Positions 7,702 to 16,289 of a stretch of 39,115 bases of DNA are shown piece after piece (position 1 is the stretch's first letter; every line of letters starts with the position of its first letter). The notes beneath the pieces were generated by a model, which saw only the letters and a list, made by a program, of their open reading frames with translations, was not told where the DNA came from and did no database searches. The translations under genes were made by a program, and so were the position numbers. Where the stretch lies: contig URGS01000015.1 in assembly GCA_900547415.1 (NCBI GenBank), positions 1-39,115 on the forward strand. The letters are read 5' to 3'. Source of the stretch: an uncultured Phascolarctobacterium sp. GTDB taxonomy: Bacteria; Bacillota; Negativicutes; Acidaminococcales; Acidaminococcaceae.

Positions 7702-8361
7702 ATGTCCAAGCAACAAGTAAAATCAAAACAACGAGTAGCTGAACATGGTGAAGTGTTCACCGCTGAACGTGAAGTCAAAGCTATGTGCGACCTGGTCAAA
7801 CAGGAAACAGAGCGAATTGAAAGCCGTTTTTTAGAACCAGCCTGCGGCAACGGAAATTTTCTTGCAGAAATTCTTACCCGCAAACTAAACGTAGTAAAAA
7901 ACCGCTATGGCAAAAGTCCTTTTGATTATGAACGTTATTCTGTACTGGCAATTACAAGCTTATACGGAGTAGATATTTTGGAAGATAATGCCGAAGAATG
8001 TCGTCAACGTTTATTTGATATTTGGAACAAAGAATATACCGCCAATGCAAAAAAACAGGCTAATGAGCAATGCCGAGAAGCGGTAAAATTTATTCTCAAC
8101 AAAAATATCTTATGCGGTGATGCCCTTAATTTATGTCACGCAGACGGAACACCAATTATATTTGCGGAATGGAATCTTGTTACAGGCAATCAGATAAAAC
8201 GTCGTGATTTTGCATTAAACGAATTACTCGACGGACACAAAGAACAAATGAGTATTTTTATGATTGGATGGGAATATGACGAAGAAACCCAAGCCTTCAT
8301 TCCCTCTCCTATTAAAGAATATCCGTTGACTGATTATAGAAAGGTGCAAAATTATGACTAA
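7702..8361 (+). CDS. N6-adenine methylase-like protein lacking the NPPY catalytic motif
   Basis: A 219-residue protein with the front half of an N6-adenine DNA methyltransferase. Motif X is GEVFTAEREV (about 14-23), the AdoMet-binding motif I is EPACGNGNF at 45-53, motif II is YGVDILEDN, and motif III is NILCGDAL. The NPPY motif expected next is absent; instead the chain continues FAEWNLVTGNQIKRRDF and stops. It should bind AdoMet but not methylate alone, so it may act as a partner of the next gene's product. The ATG has AGGAG 11 nt upstream and the stop overlaps the next gene by 8 nt, indicating coupled translation. It does not look like a recent truncation, because the C-terminal residues and the coupled junction are intact. 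Confidence 0.75.
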   Translation: MSKQQVKSKQRVAEHGEVFTAEREVKAMCDLVKQETERIESRFLEPACGNGNFLAEILTRKLNVVKNRYGKSPFDYERYSVLAITSLYGVDILEDNAEECRQRLFDIWNKEYTANAKKQANEQCREAVKFILNKNILCGDALNLCHADGTPIIFAEWNLVTGNQIKRRDFALNELLDGHKEQMSIFMIGWEYDEETQAFIPSPIKEYPLTDYRKVQNYD

Positions 8362-9868
8362 TTTTTATAACAATATGTATAATCCCGACGTTCTTTCTTG
8401 TTTATCCAATCTATCCAACGATGAAGTTTTTACGCCACCAGAGGTAGCAAATAAAATGTTGGATATGCTGCCGGAAGAAATATGGCACGACAAAAACGCC
8501 ACTTTTCTTGACCCTGCGTGCAAATCCGGCATATTTTTACGAGAAATTGCCAAGCGTTTATTAGAAGGACTAAAAGATGAAATTCCCGATTTGCAAGAAC
8601 GCATTGACCATATTTTTCATAAACAATTATATGGTATTGCCATTACCGAACTAACCAGCCTTTTGTCACGCAGAAGCGTTTACTGTTCCAAATACCCTAA
8701 CAGCAAGTATTCTATAAGTCTTTTTGACAACATGAGTGGCAACATTCGTTACGAACACATACAACACAGTTGGCAAAACGGCAAATGCAAATTCTGCGGT
8801 GCTGCTCAAAGTGAATACGCTAGAGGCGACGAACTAGAAACCCACGCTTACGAATGGATTCATACACTACAACCGGAGGAAATATTTAATATGAAATTTG
8901 ACGTAATCATAGGCAATCCGCCGTATCAATTAAATGATGGTGGAAACAGTACAAGTGCATCACCATTGTATCATCACTTTGTTAGCCAAGCGATGAAATT
9001 AAAACCAAGATATTTAACGATGATTATACCCGCCAGATGGTATGCGGGAGGAAAAGGACTGGATAATTTTAGAAGTTCTATGCTTTCCCAGAAAAAGATT
9101 TCTACTATTGTAGATATTGCGAATAGTGCAGACTGTTTTCCTGGGGTAAATATTGCTGGTGGTGTTTGCTATTTTCTCTGGGAAAGAGAATATACAGGGA
9201 ATTGCACGGTAAAAAATATGGTTAAAAGGGAAATTATTTCTGAAACTCAACGCCCATTAAATGAGTTTTCTTATTTTGTCCGCAATAATACCGCTTTATC
9301 CATAATCAGAAAAGCTATTAAAGATAATAAGACCATGTGTGATGCTGTTTTCTCTCGAAATTATTTTGGTATTCCTACAACTGTTACCGGAATATCAAGT
9401 AAAAAGGAAGGCTACATTCCAGTTCTAACTTCTAAAGGTGATATTTACGTTCCTAAAAATCAAGTAAGCGATAAGAATGATTTGCTGAAAAAATATAAAG
9501 TAGTTATCACCTATGCTATGTCAGGTGGTAATAAGCCTTCCTCGGATGGCATGTACCAAGTTGTATCCTCTCTCAAAATTTTGACTCCCAATGAAGCGTG
9601 TTCGGAAACATATTTGATTATAAATACTTTTGATTCCGAAGAAGAAGCGAAGAATTTGGTTTCTTATATTTCTACGAAGTTTTTTAGATTTTTGTTGCTT
9701 CAAGCATTAACATCAATCCACATCACGAAGGACAAATTTTGCTTTGTTCCAAAACTGGAAATGTCTTGTAACTGGACAGACGAGTATCTATACACAAAAT
9801 ATGGCTTGACTGAGGAGGAAATTGCCTTTATAGAATCTATGATTAAGCCTATGGAGTTGGATAAGTAG
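8354..9868 (+). CDS. Eco57I/TaqI-type N6-adenine DNA methyltransferase
   Basis: A 504-residue adenine methylase of the gamma class order: motif X (NDEVFTPPEVANKML), motif I (DPACKSG from Asp53) and catalytic motif IV NPPY at 188-191 (FDVIIGNPPYQLNDGG). The C-terminal 300 residues resemble the target-recognition part of Eco57I-type enzymes. Between motifs I and IV lies a C2H2-like zinc-knuckle pattern: Cys145, Cys148, His164 and His170. It forms a tight cluster with the NPPY-less methylase upstream (8-nt overlap) and the PD-(D/E)XK protein 12 nt downstream. It would modify host DNA to protect it from the nucleases of the same island. The recognition sequence cannot be predicted. Confidence 0.88.
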   Translation: MTNFYNNMYNPDVLSCLSNLSNDEVFTPPEVANKMLDMLPEEIWHDKNATFLDPACKSGIFLREIAKRLLEGLKDEIPDLQERIDHIFHKQLYGIAITELTSLLSRRSVYCSKYPNSKYSISLFDNMSGNIRYEHIQHSWQNGKCKFCGAAQSEYARGDELETHAYEWIHTLQPEEIFNMKFDVIIGNPPYQLNDGGNSTSASPLYHHFVSQAMKLKPRYLTMIIPARWYAGGKGLDNFRSSMLSQKKISTIVDIANSADCFPGVNIAGGVCYFLWEREYTGNCTVKNMVKREIISETQRPLNEFSYFVRNNTALSIIRKAIKDNKTMCDAVFSRNYFGIPTTVTGISSKKEGYIPVLTSKGDIYVPKNQVSDKNDLLKKYKVVITYAMSGGNKPSSDGMYQVVSSLKILTPNEACSETYLIINTFDSEEEAKNLVSYISTKFFRFLLLQALTSIHITKDKFCFVPKLEMSCNWTDEYLYTKYGLTEEEIAFIESMIKPMELDK

Positions 9869-9880
9869 GAGGAATGGAAA

Positions 9881-10363
9881 ATGCGATTTGATAACGACAA
9901 TATATTTCATATTTGCAAAGAAGAAATACTATCAGCTTTCAGCAAGGCATTGACAACTCTTTTTGAAAATGATGATTTGCTTTTTGAGTTTGGAGCCGAT
10001 GAACGTACAATAGCCGGCAGACTTGCTATGTACCTGCATGACGAATTTACTTATGCTGAAGCCCATGGAATCACTATTGACATAGAATATAATCGTGATG
10101 CAGATAAAGTAAAATATGAACATCAACAAGAAAAAAAGAATCGTATTTTTCCAGATATTATACTTCACCAAAGAGGTAGCGGTAAAAATCAAGAATACAA
10201 AAACGATATTTTTTACTGTGAAATGAAAAAATCATCCACTCCTAACGCATCTGATAAAGAGAAAGTAATAAGACAATTAGGCGAAAGAAAATATCAATAT
10301 GGAATTAACTTGTATTATATTAACCACTGGGAAGCAAAAGTTAGATTTATACCTATACTCTGA
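9881..10363 (+). CDS. Putative PD-(D/E)XK nuclease of the island
   Basis: A 160-residue protein not matching a named family that I can recall. It has a nuclease-like signature: an N-terminal helix with ADERTIAGRLAMYLHDEF, then IFPDIILHQRG with Asp92, and 22 residues later YCEMKKSS with Glu114 and Lys116. That is the spacing and strand context of a PD-(D/E)XK active site, with the first-helix Glu (DEF) as a possible third metal ligand. A GTAGGAGG ribosome-binding site precedes the ATG, placed between the methylase and the helicase in one apparent operon. I infer a DNA-cleaving or guiding subunit of the restriction-like system; the motif reading is by eye. Confidence 0.6.
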   Translation: MRFDNDNIFHICKEEILSAFSKALTTLFENDDLLFEFGADERTIAGRLAMYLHDEFTYAEAHGITIDIEYNRDADKVKYEHQQEKKNRIFPDIILHQRGSGKNQEYKNDIFYCEMKKSSTPNASDKEKVIRQLGERKYQYGINLYYINHWEAKVRFIPIL

Positions 10364-10444
10364 AAATAAAATAATATGTCTACCCTATTGCTATAGTAAA
10401 TCCTATAATTATTTGTTAAGTAAAGAAAATAAGTAGGTGATAAA

Positions 10445-12952
10445 ATGTCTATAGAATTTTTCCCTCAACGCCCTGACGCTCGCCCTATGATTTACGCTTA
10501 CGAAGATACTAACCCTCAATACGAAGGTCTTTTGAAAGTTGGTTACACTGCTATTGATGTGGATAAACGTGTTGCACAGCAATATCCTACTAAACGACCG
10601 GACGGGAGCGTTCCCTATCGCATTGTTTATCGTGAGAGTGCAATGTATTCTGATGGTTCTTCTTTTACTGACCACGATGTCCATAAAATATTAAGACAAA
10701 AGCACATTGTCGGAATGGGTGGCGAATGGTTTCGCTGCACTGTAGATGATGTAAAAGCAGCTGTTTTGGCAGTAAAAGAGCATATAGAAAACGTAGAAAA
10801 CCGCACTAACAATTTTTCTATGCGTCCTGAACAACAAGAGGCTGTAGAAAAAACAGCAGCATATTTCACAAGTGTTCTCAAAGAAGAACACAAGCAAACG
10901 CCCAAATTTTTATGGAACTGTAAAATGCGTTTTGGCAAAACCTTTGCTTCTTACCAGCTTGCTAAAAAAATGGGCTTCAAAAAGATTCTTATCCTTACCT
11001 TTAAACCAGCTGTTATCAGTGCCTGGCAAGAAGATTTAAACAGCCACATAGATTTTGAAGGCTGGCAATTTATTTCACGCAAGACGGAACTTACCTACGA
11101 AAAAGCTGATACCTCTCGTCCTATTGTCTGCTTTGGCTCGTTTCAAGATTTTCTTGGGGTAAATAAAGAAACAGGCGGTATTAAAGCCAAAAACGAATGG
11201 GTTCACTCTACCAACTGGGATTTGGTTATTTTTGATGAGTATCACTTTGGAGCGTGGAAAGATAATGCCAAAAAACTTTTTGAAGCAGAAGACGAAGATA
11301 CCTACGATAACGAAGATTTGAATAAATATGACCGTGGCAACGCCTACGATGAAACATTTTTGCCTATCACTACCACATATTATCTTTACTTATCCGGTAC
11401 ACCTTTTAGAGCATTGAACTCCGGTGAATTTATTGAAGAACAAATTTACAACTGGACATATTCAGATGAACAACGTGCTAAAGAAAACTGGCAAGGCGAA
11501 AACAATCCTTACGCAGCTCTCCCACGTATGGTTATGATGACTTATCGTATTCCTGACAGCATCAAGCAAATTGCTATGCAGGGTGAGTTTAACGAGTTCG
11601 ATCTAAATGTGTTCTTCTCTGCCAAAGGTTCTGGAGATGAAACAAAATTTGTCTACAAAAATGAAGTGCAAAAATGGTTGAACCTTATTAGAGGTGCTTA
11701 TTTAGAAACTAGTGTGGACGATTTAAAACTGGGAGCTAAAAAACCGCCCATGCCTTACGCAGATACAAGGCTTTTAAACGTATTGCAGCATACATTGTGG
11801 TTTCTTCCCAATATTGCCTCTTGCTACGCAATGAAAAATCTATTGGAACAGAAACAAAACGCTTTTTATCACGATTACACCATCAACGTATGTGCTGGTG
11901 TCCAGGCAGGTGTTGGCGTTGAAGCATTAAAACCTGTACAAAATTCAATGCGAGATCCCCTAAACAGCAAAACTATTACCTTATCCTGCGGCAAACTTAC
12001 AACAGGTGTTACAGTAAAGCCTTGGACAGGTATTTTTATGCTAAGAAACCTTTCCACCCCGGAAACTTATTTTCAAGCTGCGTTCAGAGTGCAAAGTCCT
12101 TGGGAAATAACAACGGACAACGGTAAAAAGGAAATTATAAAAAAAGAGTGTTATTTATTTGACTTTGCCTTAGACAGAGCATTAAAACAAATTTCAGATT
12201 ACAGCTGCCGCCTGAATATCAACGATACTAACCCTGAAAAGAAAGTTGCTGAATTTATTAGTTTTCTGCCTATCATAGCCTACGATGGCAGTGAAATGCG
12301 TCAGATTAACGCTGGTGAAGTATTAGATATAGCAATGGCAGGAACTTCTGCAACATTACTTGCAAAACGTTGGGAAAGTGCATTGCTGGTAAATGTAGAT
12401 AATGATACTTTGGCACGTTTGATGGCAAATACAGCTGCTATGAACGCTTTAATGAAAATTGAAGGCTTCCGTAGTTTGAATGATGATATTGAAACCATTA
12501 TCAACAAATCAGAAGCTGTGAAAAAAGCCAAAAAAGAAGCAGGAGATGATATGACTCCTGCTAAGAAAAAAGAACTTACATCGGAAGAAAAAGAGTACAA
12601 ATCTAAACGCAAGCAAATTCAAGAAAAGCTCATTAAATTTGCTACTCGTATTCCTATTTTTATGTATCTGACCGATTATAGGGAGCAATGTTTAAAAGAT
12701 GTTATTACCCAACTAGAACCGCAGCTTTTCAAAAAAGTTACTGGTCTTGATGTCAAAAATTTTGAACTATTGGTATCACTTGGCGTATTCAATGATTCTT
12801 TGATGAACGACGCTGTCTATAAATTTAAACGTTACGAAGACGCAAGTTTAAGCTACACTGGTATCAACAAACACGCTGGTGAAAACCAGGGTGGTTGGAA
12901 TACGGTTATCACTGCTAATGACTATAATAATTTATTTGAACTTCAATCATAA
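10445..12952 (+). CDS. GIY-YIG (T5orf172-like) nuclease fused to an SF2 helicase
   Basis: An 835-residue fusion. Residues ~15-105 look like a T5orf172-type GIY-YIG nuclease: IYAYEDTN, LLKVGYT, DKRVAQQY, then HDVHKILRQKH and GEWFRC, covering the expected Tyr, Arg, His and Glu positions. From ~125 follows a superfamily 2 helicase/translocase: Walker A MRFGKT at 161-166, Walker B DEYH at 264-267, motif III SGTPFR near 317-322, and a motif VI-like FQAAFR at 543-548. A Lys/Glu-rich segment lies near 690-735. AGGTGAT precedes the ATG, and a terminator follows the stop. This architecture suits the restriction motor: ATP-driven movement on DNA coupled to cutting. It is the last gene of the island. 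Confidence 0.85.
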   Translation: MSIEFFPQRPDARPMIYAYEDTNPQYEGLLKVGYTAIDVDKRVAQQYPTKRPDGSVPYRIVYRESAMYSDGSSFTDHDVHKILRQKHIVGMGGEWFRCTVDDVKAAVLAVKEHIENVENRTNNFSMRPEQQEAVEKTAAYFTSVLKEEHKQTPKFLWNCKMRFGKTFASYQLAKKMGFKKILILTFKPAVISAWQEDLNSHIDFEGWQFISRKTELTYEKADTSRPIVCFGSFQDFLGVNKETGGIKAKNEWVHSTNWDLVIFDEYHFGAWKDNAKKLFEAEDEDTYDNEDLNKYDRGNAYDETFLPITTTYYLYLSGTPFRALNSGEFIEEQIYNWTYSDEQRAKENWQGENNPYAALPRMVMMTYRIPDSIKQIAMQGEFNEFDLNVFFSAKGSGDETKFVYKNEVQKWLNLIRGAYLETSVDDLKLGAKKPPMPYADTRLLNVLQHTLWFLPNIASCYAMKNLLEQKQNAFYHDYTINVCAGVQAGVGVEALKPVQNSMRDPLNSKTITLSCGKLTTGVTVKPWTGIFMLRNLSTPETYFQAAFRVQSPWEITTDNGKKEIIKKECYLFDFALDRALKQISDYSCRLNINDTNPEKKVAEFISFLPIIAYDGSEMRQINAGEVLDIAMAGTSATLLAKRWESALLVNVDNDTLARLMANTAAMNALMKIEGFRSLNDDIETIINKSEAVKKAKKEAGDDMTPAKKKELTSEEKEYKSKRKQIQEKLIKFATRIPIFMYLTDYREQCLKDVITQLEPQLFKKVTGLDVKNFELLVSLGVFNDSLMNDAVYKFKRYEDASLSYTGINKHAGENQGGWNTVITANDYNNLFELQS

Positions 12953-12965
12953 TACTAGTTCTCTA

Positions 12966-13001
12966 ACGCTGTCACTTGTAATGAGTGGCAGTGTTTTTAT
13001 T
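12966..13001 (+). terminator. Island-end terminator; right copy of the 36-bp repeat
   Basis: GCTGTCACT (12968-12976) pairs with AGTGGCAGT (12984-12992, with G-U pairs), followed by GTTTTTATT. It closes the restriction-like operon and resembles the leuB terminator at 6544-6579 base for base. Confidence 0.8.
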
Positions 13002-13107
13002 GTCCCTCTCCCCAACAATTTCTCTTCACTTTAAACATATAAAATGATAAAATTAAATGATAAGGACTTTTTAGGAAAGCTATTATTTATTGGGGAGTTG
13101 ACTCTAT

Positions 13108-13935
13108 TTGAAGCTGTACAGCAAACCTATGACACCGCTGCAAATTCAGCAATATCTGCACAAGCTGCAGTTGGATAATCTTCAGCCTGCTGCTGACCTT
13201 GCAACACTGAAAAAGCTGCAGGATGCTCATTTAAAATTTATACCCTACGAAAACTTTGACTGTCTTAACGGCCGCATAACATCATTGGACCACGAGGACA
13301 TGTTTAATAAAATGATTCTTCACAACCGAGGAGGCATTTGCTTTGAGCTCAATGGTCTTTATAACTGGCTTCTGGAATCCCTTGGCTACGATGTTACCAG
13401 CTACGCAGGACGCTTTATTGATAAAATCAAAACCTATCAGCTGCGCCGTCACCGCACTATGTGTGTAAACCTAAACGGCGTACGCTATATTACGGACGTT
13501 GGCGTTAACAGCGAAAGCCCACGCATCCCCTTAGAGCTTATGGAAAACAAAATCCAAAGCGACGACATCAGCCAATATAAATATACCAAGGATGAATTTT
13601 GGGGCTGGCTGCTGTGGCAAAAAGAAAAGGGCAAGCCCTGGAAGCGTATGTTGGGCTTTACCGAAGAAGAACAGCTGGAAAAGGACTTTCAGATGGCATC
13701 CTTTTGGTGTGACGCCCACCCTGACTCCCCTTTTAACAAAAATAAAAATCTATCCATTTTCCGCGAAGACTGTAATATTACTATTCGCAGCAATTTTCTT
13801 AAATTCTATTTAGGCGGCAGAGTCAAATACCGCTACCGCATCCATAATGGTGCTGAGCTAAAGGAAATCCTGTGGGAATACTTTGGCATTAACGTAGAGT
13901 ACCAGCTTAAGAATGACGGTATTGATTTTGAATAA
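13108..13935 (+). CDS. Arylamine N-acetyltransferase
   Basis: A 275-residue enzyme that transfers acetyl from acetyl-CoA to aromatic amines or hydrazines through a cysteine thioester. The full Cys-His-Asp triad is visible: Cys78 (RGGICFELNG), His115 (RRHRTMCV) and Asp130 (ITDVGVN). The N-terminal helical part with FIPYENFDCL is also typical. The start is a TTG at 13108 with GGGGAG about 10 nt upstream; an ATG at residue 8 (13129) is a weaker alternative. It is followed 27 nt later by the CCA-adding enzyme gene and probably shares its transcript, though the functions are unrelated. Confidence 0.92.
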   Translation: MKLYSKPMTPLQIQQYLHKLQLDNLQPAADLATLKKLQDAHLKFIPYENFDCLNGRITSLDHEDMFNKMILHNRGGICFELNGLYNWLLESLGYDVTSYAGRFIDKIKTYQLRRHRTMCVNLNGVRYITDVGVNSESPRIPLELMENKIQSDDISQYKYTKDEFWGWLLWQKEKGKPWKRMLGFTEEEQLEKDFQMASFWCDAHPDSPFNKNKNLSIFREDCNITIRSNFLKFYLGGRVKYRYRIHNGAELKEILWEYFGINVEYQLKNDGIDFE

Positions 13936-13962
13936 GCCTTAAGTTTTGCGAAAGGAGTAAGC

Positions 13963-15495
13963 ATGAACCTTTTAGAACGTATTCCACCCTACAGCAAAAA
14001 AATATTGGCAGCACTGGAAGCTGCAGGCTTTGAAGCCTATCTTGTAGGCGGGGCTGTTCGTGATCTGCTCCTTAACCTTACTCCCGAAGATTATGACATA
14101 ACAACAAACGCCCGCCCTGAGCAGGTGCTGGAGCTATGCCGTAAACTGGATTGGTTTACGGTAGATAATTTAGGTAATAACTTTGGCTGCGTAGTCATCG
14201 TCCTTGACGGCGAGCCTACGGAGGTTACTACCTTTCGCGGTGAGCGCTACGGAGCTGCAGATGCTCACAGGCCAGAGGAAGTATGGTATTGCGATAATTT
14301 AAAAGACGATTTAAGCAGACGCGACTTTACTGCCAACGCCATGGCCATGGACTTACGCGGTAAGGTTTACGACTACTTTGGTGGGCAGCAGGATTTGCAA
14401 AGTAAAATTCTGCGTACTGTTGGCAACGCTGCACAGCGCTATCAGGAGGATGGCCTTAGAATGCTCCGTGCCTGCCGCTTTGTAGCACAGCTAGGCTTTA
14501 CCTATGTGCAGGCTGAAGGTATTTTACCATCCTTTGGCATGGAAAACACTCCCTACTATATGCCGCAAAACTACAAAATGCCCTTAGAACGCTGCTGTGA
14601 CCTTTCCTTGGAGCGAGTGCGTATAGAGCTTGATAAACTGCTGCTTTCCAAGTACGCCGGACATGGCATGATGCTACTTGTTGCAACAGGACTAAGCGAC
14701 ATGAGCTGCAGAGTAAAATATAAAGGAGAATACACCTCCGTACCTATTTTACCAGAGCTGCGCCATCTTGTAGGTCTGCCCCAAAACCCCAAATTCCATT
14801 GCTATGATGTATTGGAGCATACTCTTTTTGCTATTGATAATGGTCCCAAGGATTTGGCTATCCGTTGGGCATTGGTACTCCATGACCTTGGCAAAGGCCT
14901 GGAAAACGTCCGCATCATGAAAAATGGACAGCCCAGCGACCCAGGTCACGAGGCTGTAAGCGCAGCTATGGCTGAAAAAATATTAACCAGACTGCAGTAC
15001 CCGCCTAAATTTGTCAAGCTAGTAGTTTGGCTTGTGGCACAGCACATGCGTTTTGCCCCTATGCTTTTGACTGGTGAAAAAACACTGCTACGTTGGATAC
15101 GCAGCGAAGCTACTAGCGGACAATTTAGCAAACAACAGGAAATGGCTGAAGCCTATGCTAAGCTCGTGGAGGTTTTTCTTGCAGATATGGGAGCAACCCA
15201 CGCCCGTCATAATGAACAGCTAATGCAAGAGGGCAAACAGCTAGGCGAGCAAACAGTGGAACTGGCCCGCACCCAAATGCCTGTTTCCGCAAGTGATCTG
15301 AACATAAACGGTAAAGAGCTAATGGCAATAATGCCTAGAGAGCAGATTCGTTACATACTGCCCTATTTACTAAACCGTGTCCAATCGGGCAATTTGCCTA
15401 ATGAAAAAAAAGCACTTCTGCAGGCTGCTAGAAAGCATTTGAACAGAGCAAGCAAGACAGAAGCTGCGGAGCAGGAAGTGAATCATGAAATTTAA
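13963..15495 (+). CDS. cca: CCA tRNA nucleotidyltransferase with HD domain
   Basis: It adds or repairs the 3'-CCA end of tRNAs. The 510-residue protein has the class II nucleotidyltransferase head (LVGGAVRDLLL; DYDITTNA with the catalytic Asp pair), RRDFTANAMAMD, and the RNA-binding neck EDGLRMLRACRFVAQLGF. A C-terminal HD domain (VLHDLGKGLE) follows, as in many Firmicute and proteobacterial enzymes. A good AAAGGAG precedes the ATG. Its last codons overlap the next gene by 11 nt. The family also includes poly(A) polymerases, but gene length and the HD domain favour CCA addition. Confidence 0.92.
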   Translation: MNLLERIPPYSKKILAALEAAGFEAYLVGGAVRDLLLNLTPEDYDITTNARPEQVLELCRKLDWFTVDNLGNNFGCVVIVLDGEPTEVTTFRGERYGAADAHRPEEVWYCDNLKDDLSRRDFTANAMAMDLRGKVYDYFGGQQDLQSKILRTVGNAAQRYQEDGLRMLRACRFVAQLGFTYVQAEGILPSFGMENTPYYMPQNYKMPLERCCDLSLERVRIELDKLLLSKYAGHGMMLLVATGLSDMSCRVKYKGEYTSVPILPELRHLVGLPQNPKFHCYDVLEHTLFAIDNGPKDLAIRWALVLHDLGKGLENVRIMKNGQPSDPGHEAVSAAMAEKILTRLQYPPKFVKLVVWLVAQHMRFAPMLLTGEKTLLRWIRSEATSGQFSKQQEMAEAYAKLVEVFLADMGATHARHNEQLMQEGKQLGEQTVELARTQMPVSASDLNINGKELMAIMPREQIRYILPYLLNRVQSGNLPNEKKALLQAARKHLNRASKTEAAEQEVNHEI

Positions 15496-16228
15496 AAAAT
15501 ATTTAATAGCAATCCTTTGCACATTTATTGTAGTTGCAGGAACACACTATCTTATTCAGCAGTTTACTGCTCCCAGCAGCTCTTCGAGCGAGCACCCTAC
15601 CAGCGGTGCCTATCAATTCGAAGGAAAGCATAATATCAAGAATTCTACATATTTTGCTGCCCCGGACTTTTACAATATGAGGTCCAACAAGAACCTTGTT
15701 ATCCTAAGCAACTTTAAGACAAGGCAGCAGCGTACAGGCTACACCTGTGCACCTGTAGCCGCAGCTATGGTAGCTGAGCATTTTTTAGGCAATTGTCCCA
15801 ATACGGAAACGGAAATTGCCAAAATCATGAGCACCAGTCAATATAACGGCACCACCATCAAAGGCGTTGTCAAATATTTTGAACACCTTGGCTGGAATGT
15901 AGAAAGCTCGGCTAATAATACCAGTCCCAAAAACTACAAGGATTTTCTTTGGTTTGTACAGCAGCACCTTCATAAGGGTATTCCCATTATTGTCGAAAAC
16001 GTGGAATGGGGCGGTCACTACCGCGTCATCATAGGCTATGACACTATGGGTACGGACTACACTGGTGACGATGTGCTCATTATGGCAGACTCCTTTGATT
16101 TGGCTGACCAGGTACAGGACGGCTACAACGTAGAAAACGCACAAAAATTCTTCTACATGTGGTTCGACGCCAAGCTCTTCAGTAGCTGGGAACAGGCAAC
16201 CCCCTGGGTAGCAGCGTGGCCTAAGTAA
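15485..16228 (+). CDS. Secreted or membrane-anchored peptidase C39-like protein
   Basis: A 247-residue protein with an N-terminal hydrophobic segment (residues 5-24; signal anchor or uncleaved signal) and a Ser-rich linker (30-36). The C39-like papain-fold domain has Cys88 (GYTCAPVAAAMV), His178 (WGGHYRVIIGYD) and Asp202 (MADSFD). C39 domains usually cut double-glycine leaders of peptides, but there is no ABC transporter fused or adjacent here, so the substrate is unknown. A cell-envelope role outside the cytoplasm is inferred. Translation is coupled to cca by an 11-nt overlap, and a terminator follows. Confidence 0.8.
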   Translation: MKFKKYLIAILCTFIVVAGTHYLIQQFTAPSSSSSEHPTSGAYQFEGKHNIKNSTYFAAPDFYNMRSNKNLVILSNFKTRQQRTGYTCAPVAAAMVAEHFLGNCPNTETEIAKIMSTSQYNGTTIKGVVKYFEHLGWNVESSANNTSPKNYKDFLWFVQQHLHKGIPIIVENVEWGGHYRVIIGYDTMGTDYTGDDVLIMADSFDLADQVQDGYNVENAQKFFYMWFDAKLFSSWEQATPWVAAWPK

Positions 16229-16246
16229 ATAACGTTCATAAAAACA

Positions 16247-16285
16247 AAATTCTCCCCTCGCAGTAAATGCGAAGGGAGAATTTTT
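16247..16285. terminator. Bidirectional terminator
   Basis: A 15-bp stem (16247-16261 with 16269-16284, one mismatch) is followed by TTTTT on the plus strand and by a T-rich run on the minus strand. It ends the cca/C39 transcript and could also end the Rpn remnant. Confidence 0.9.
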
Positions 16286-16289
16286 AAGT

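Noticed and set aside
7702..9868. One methylase gene split by a frameshift
   Set aside because: Both genes carry their own motif X and motif I, so they are two related proteins and not halves of one.
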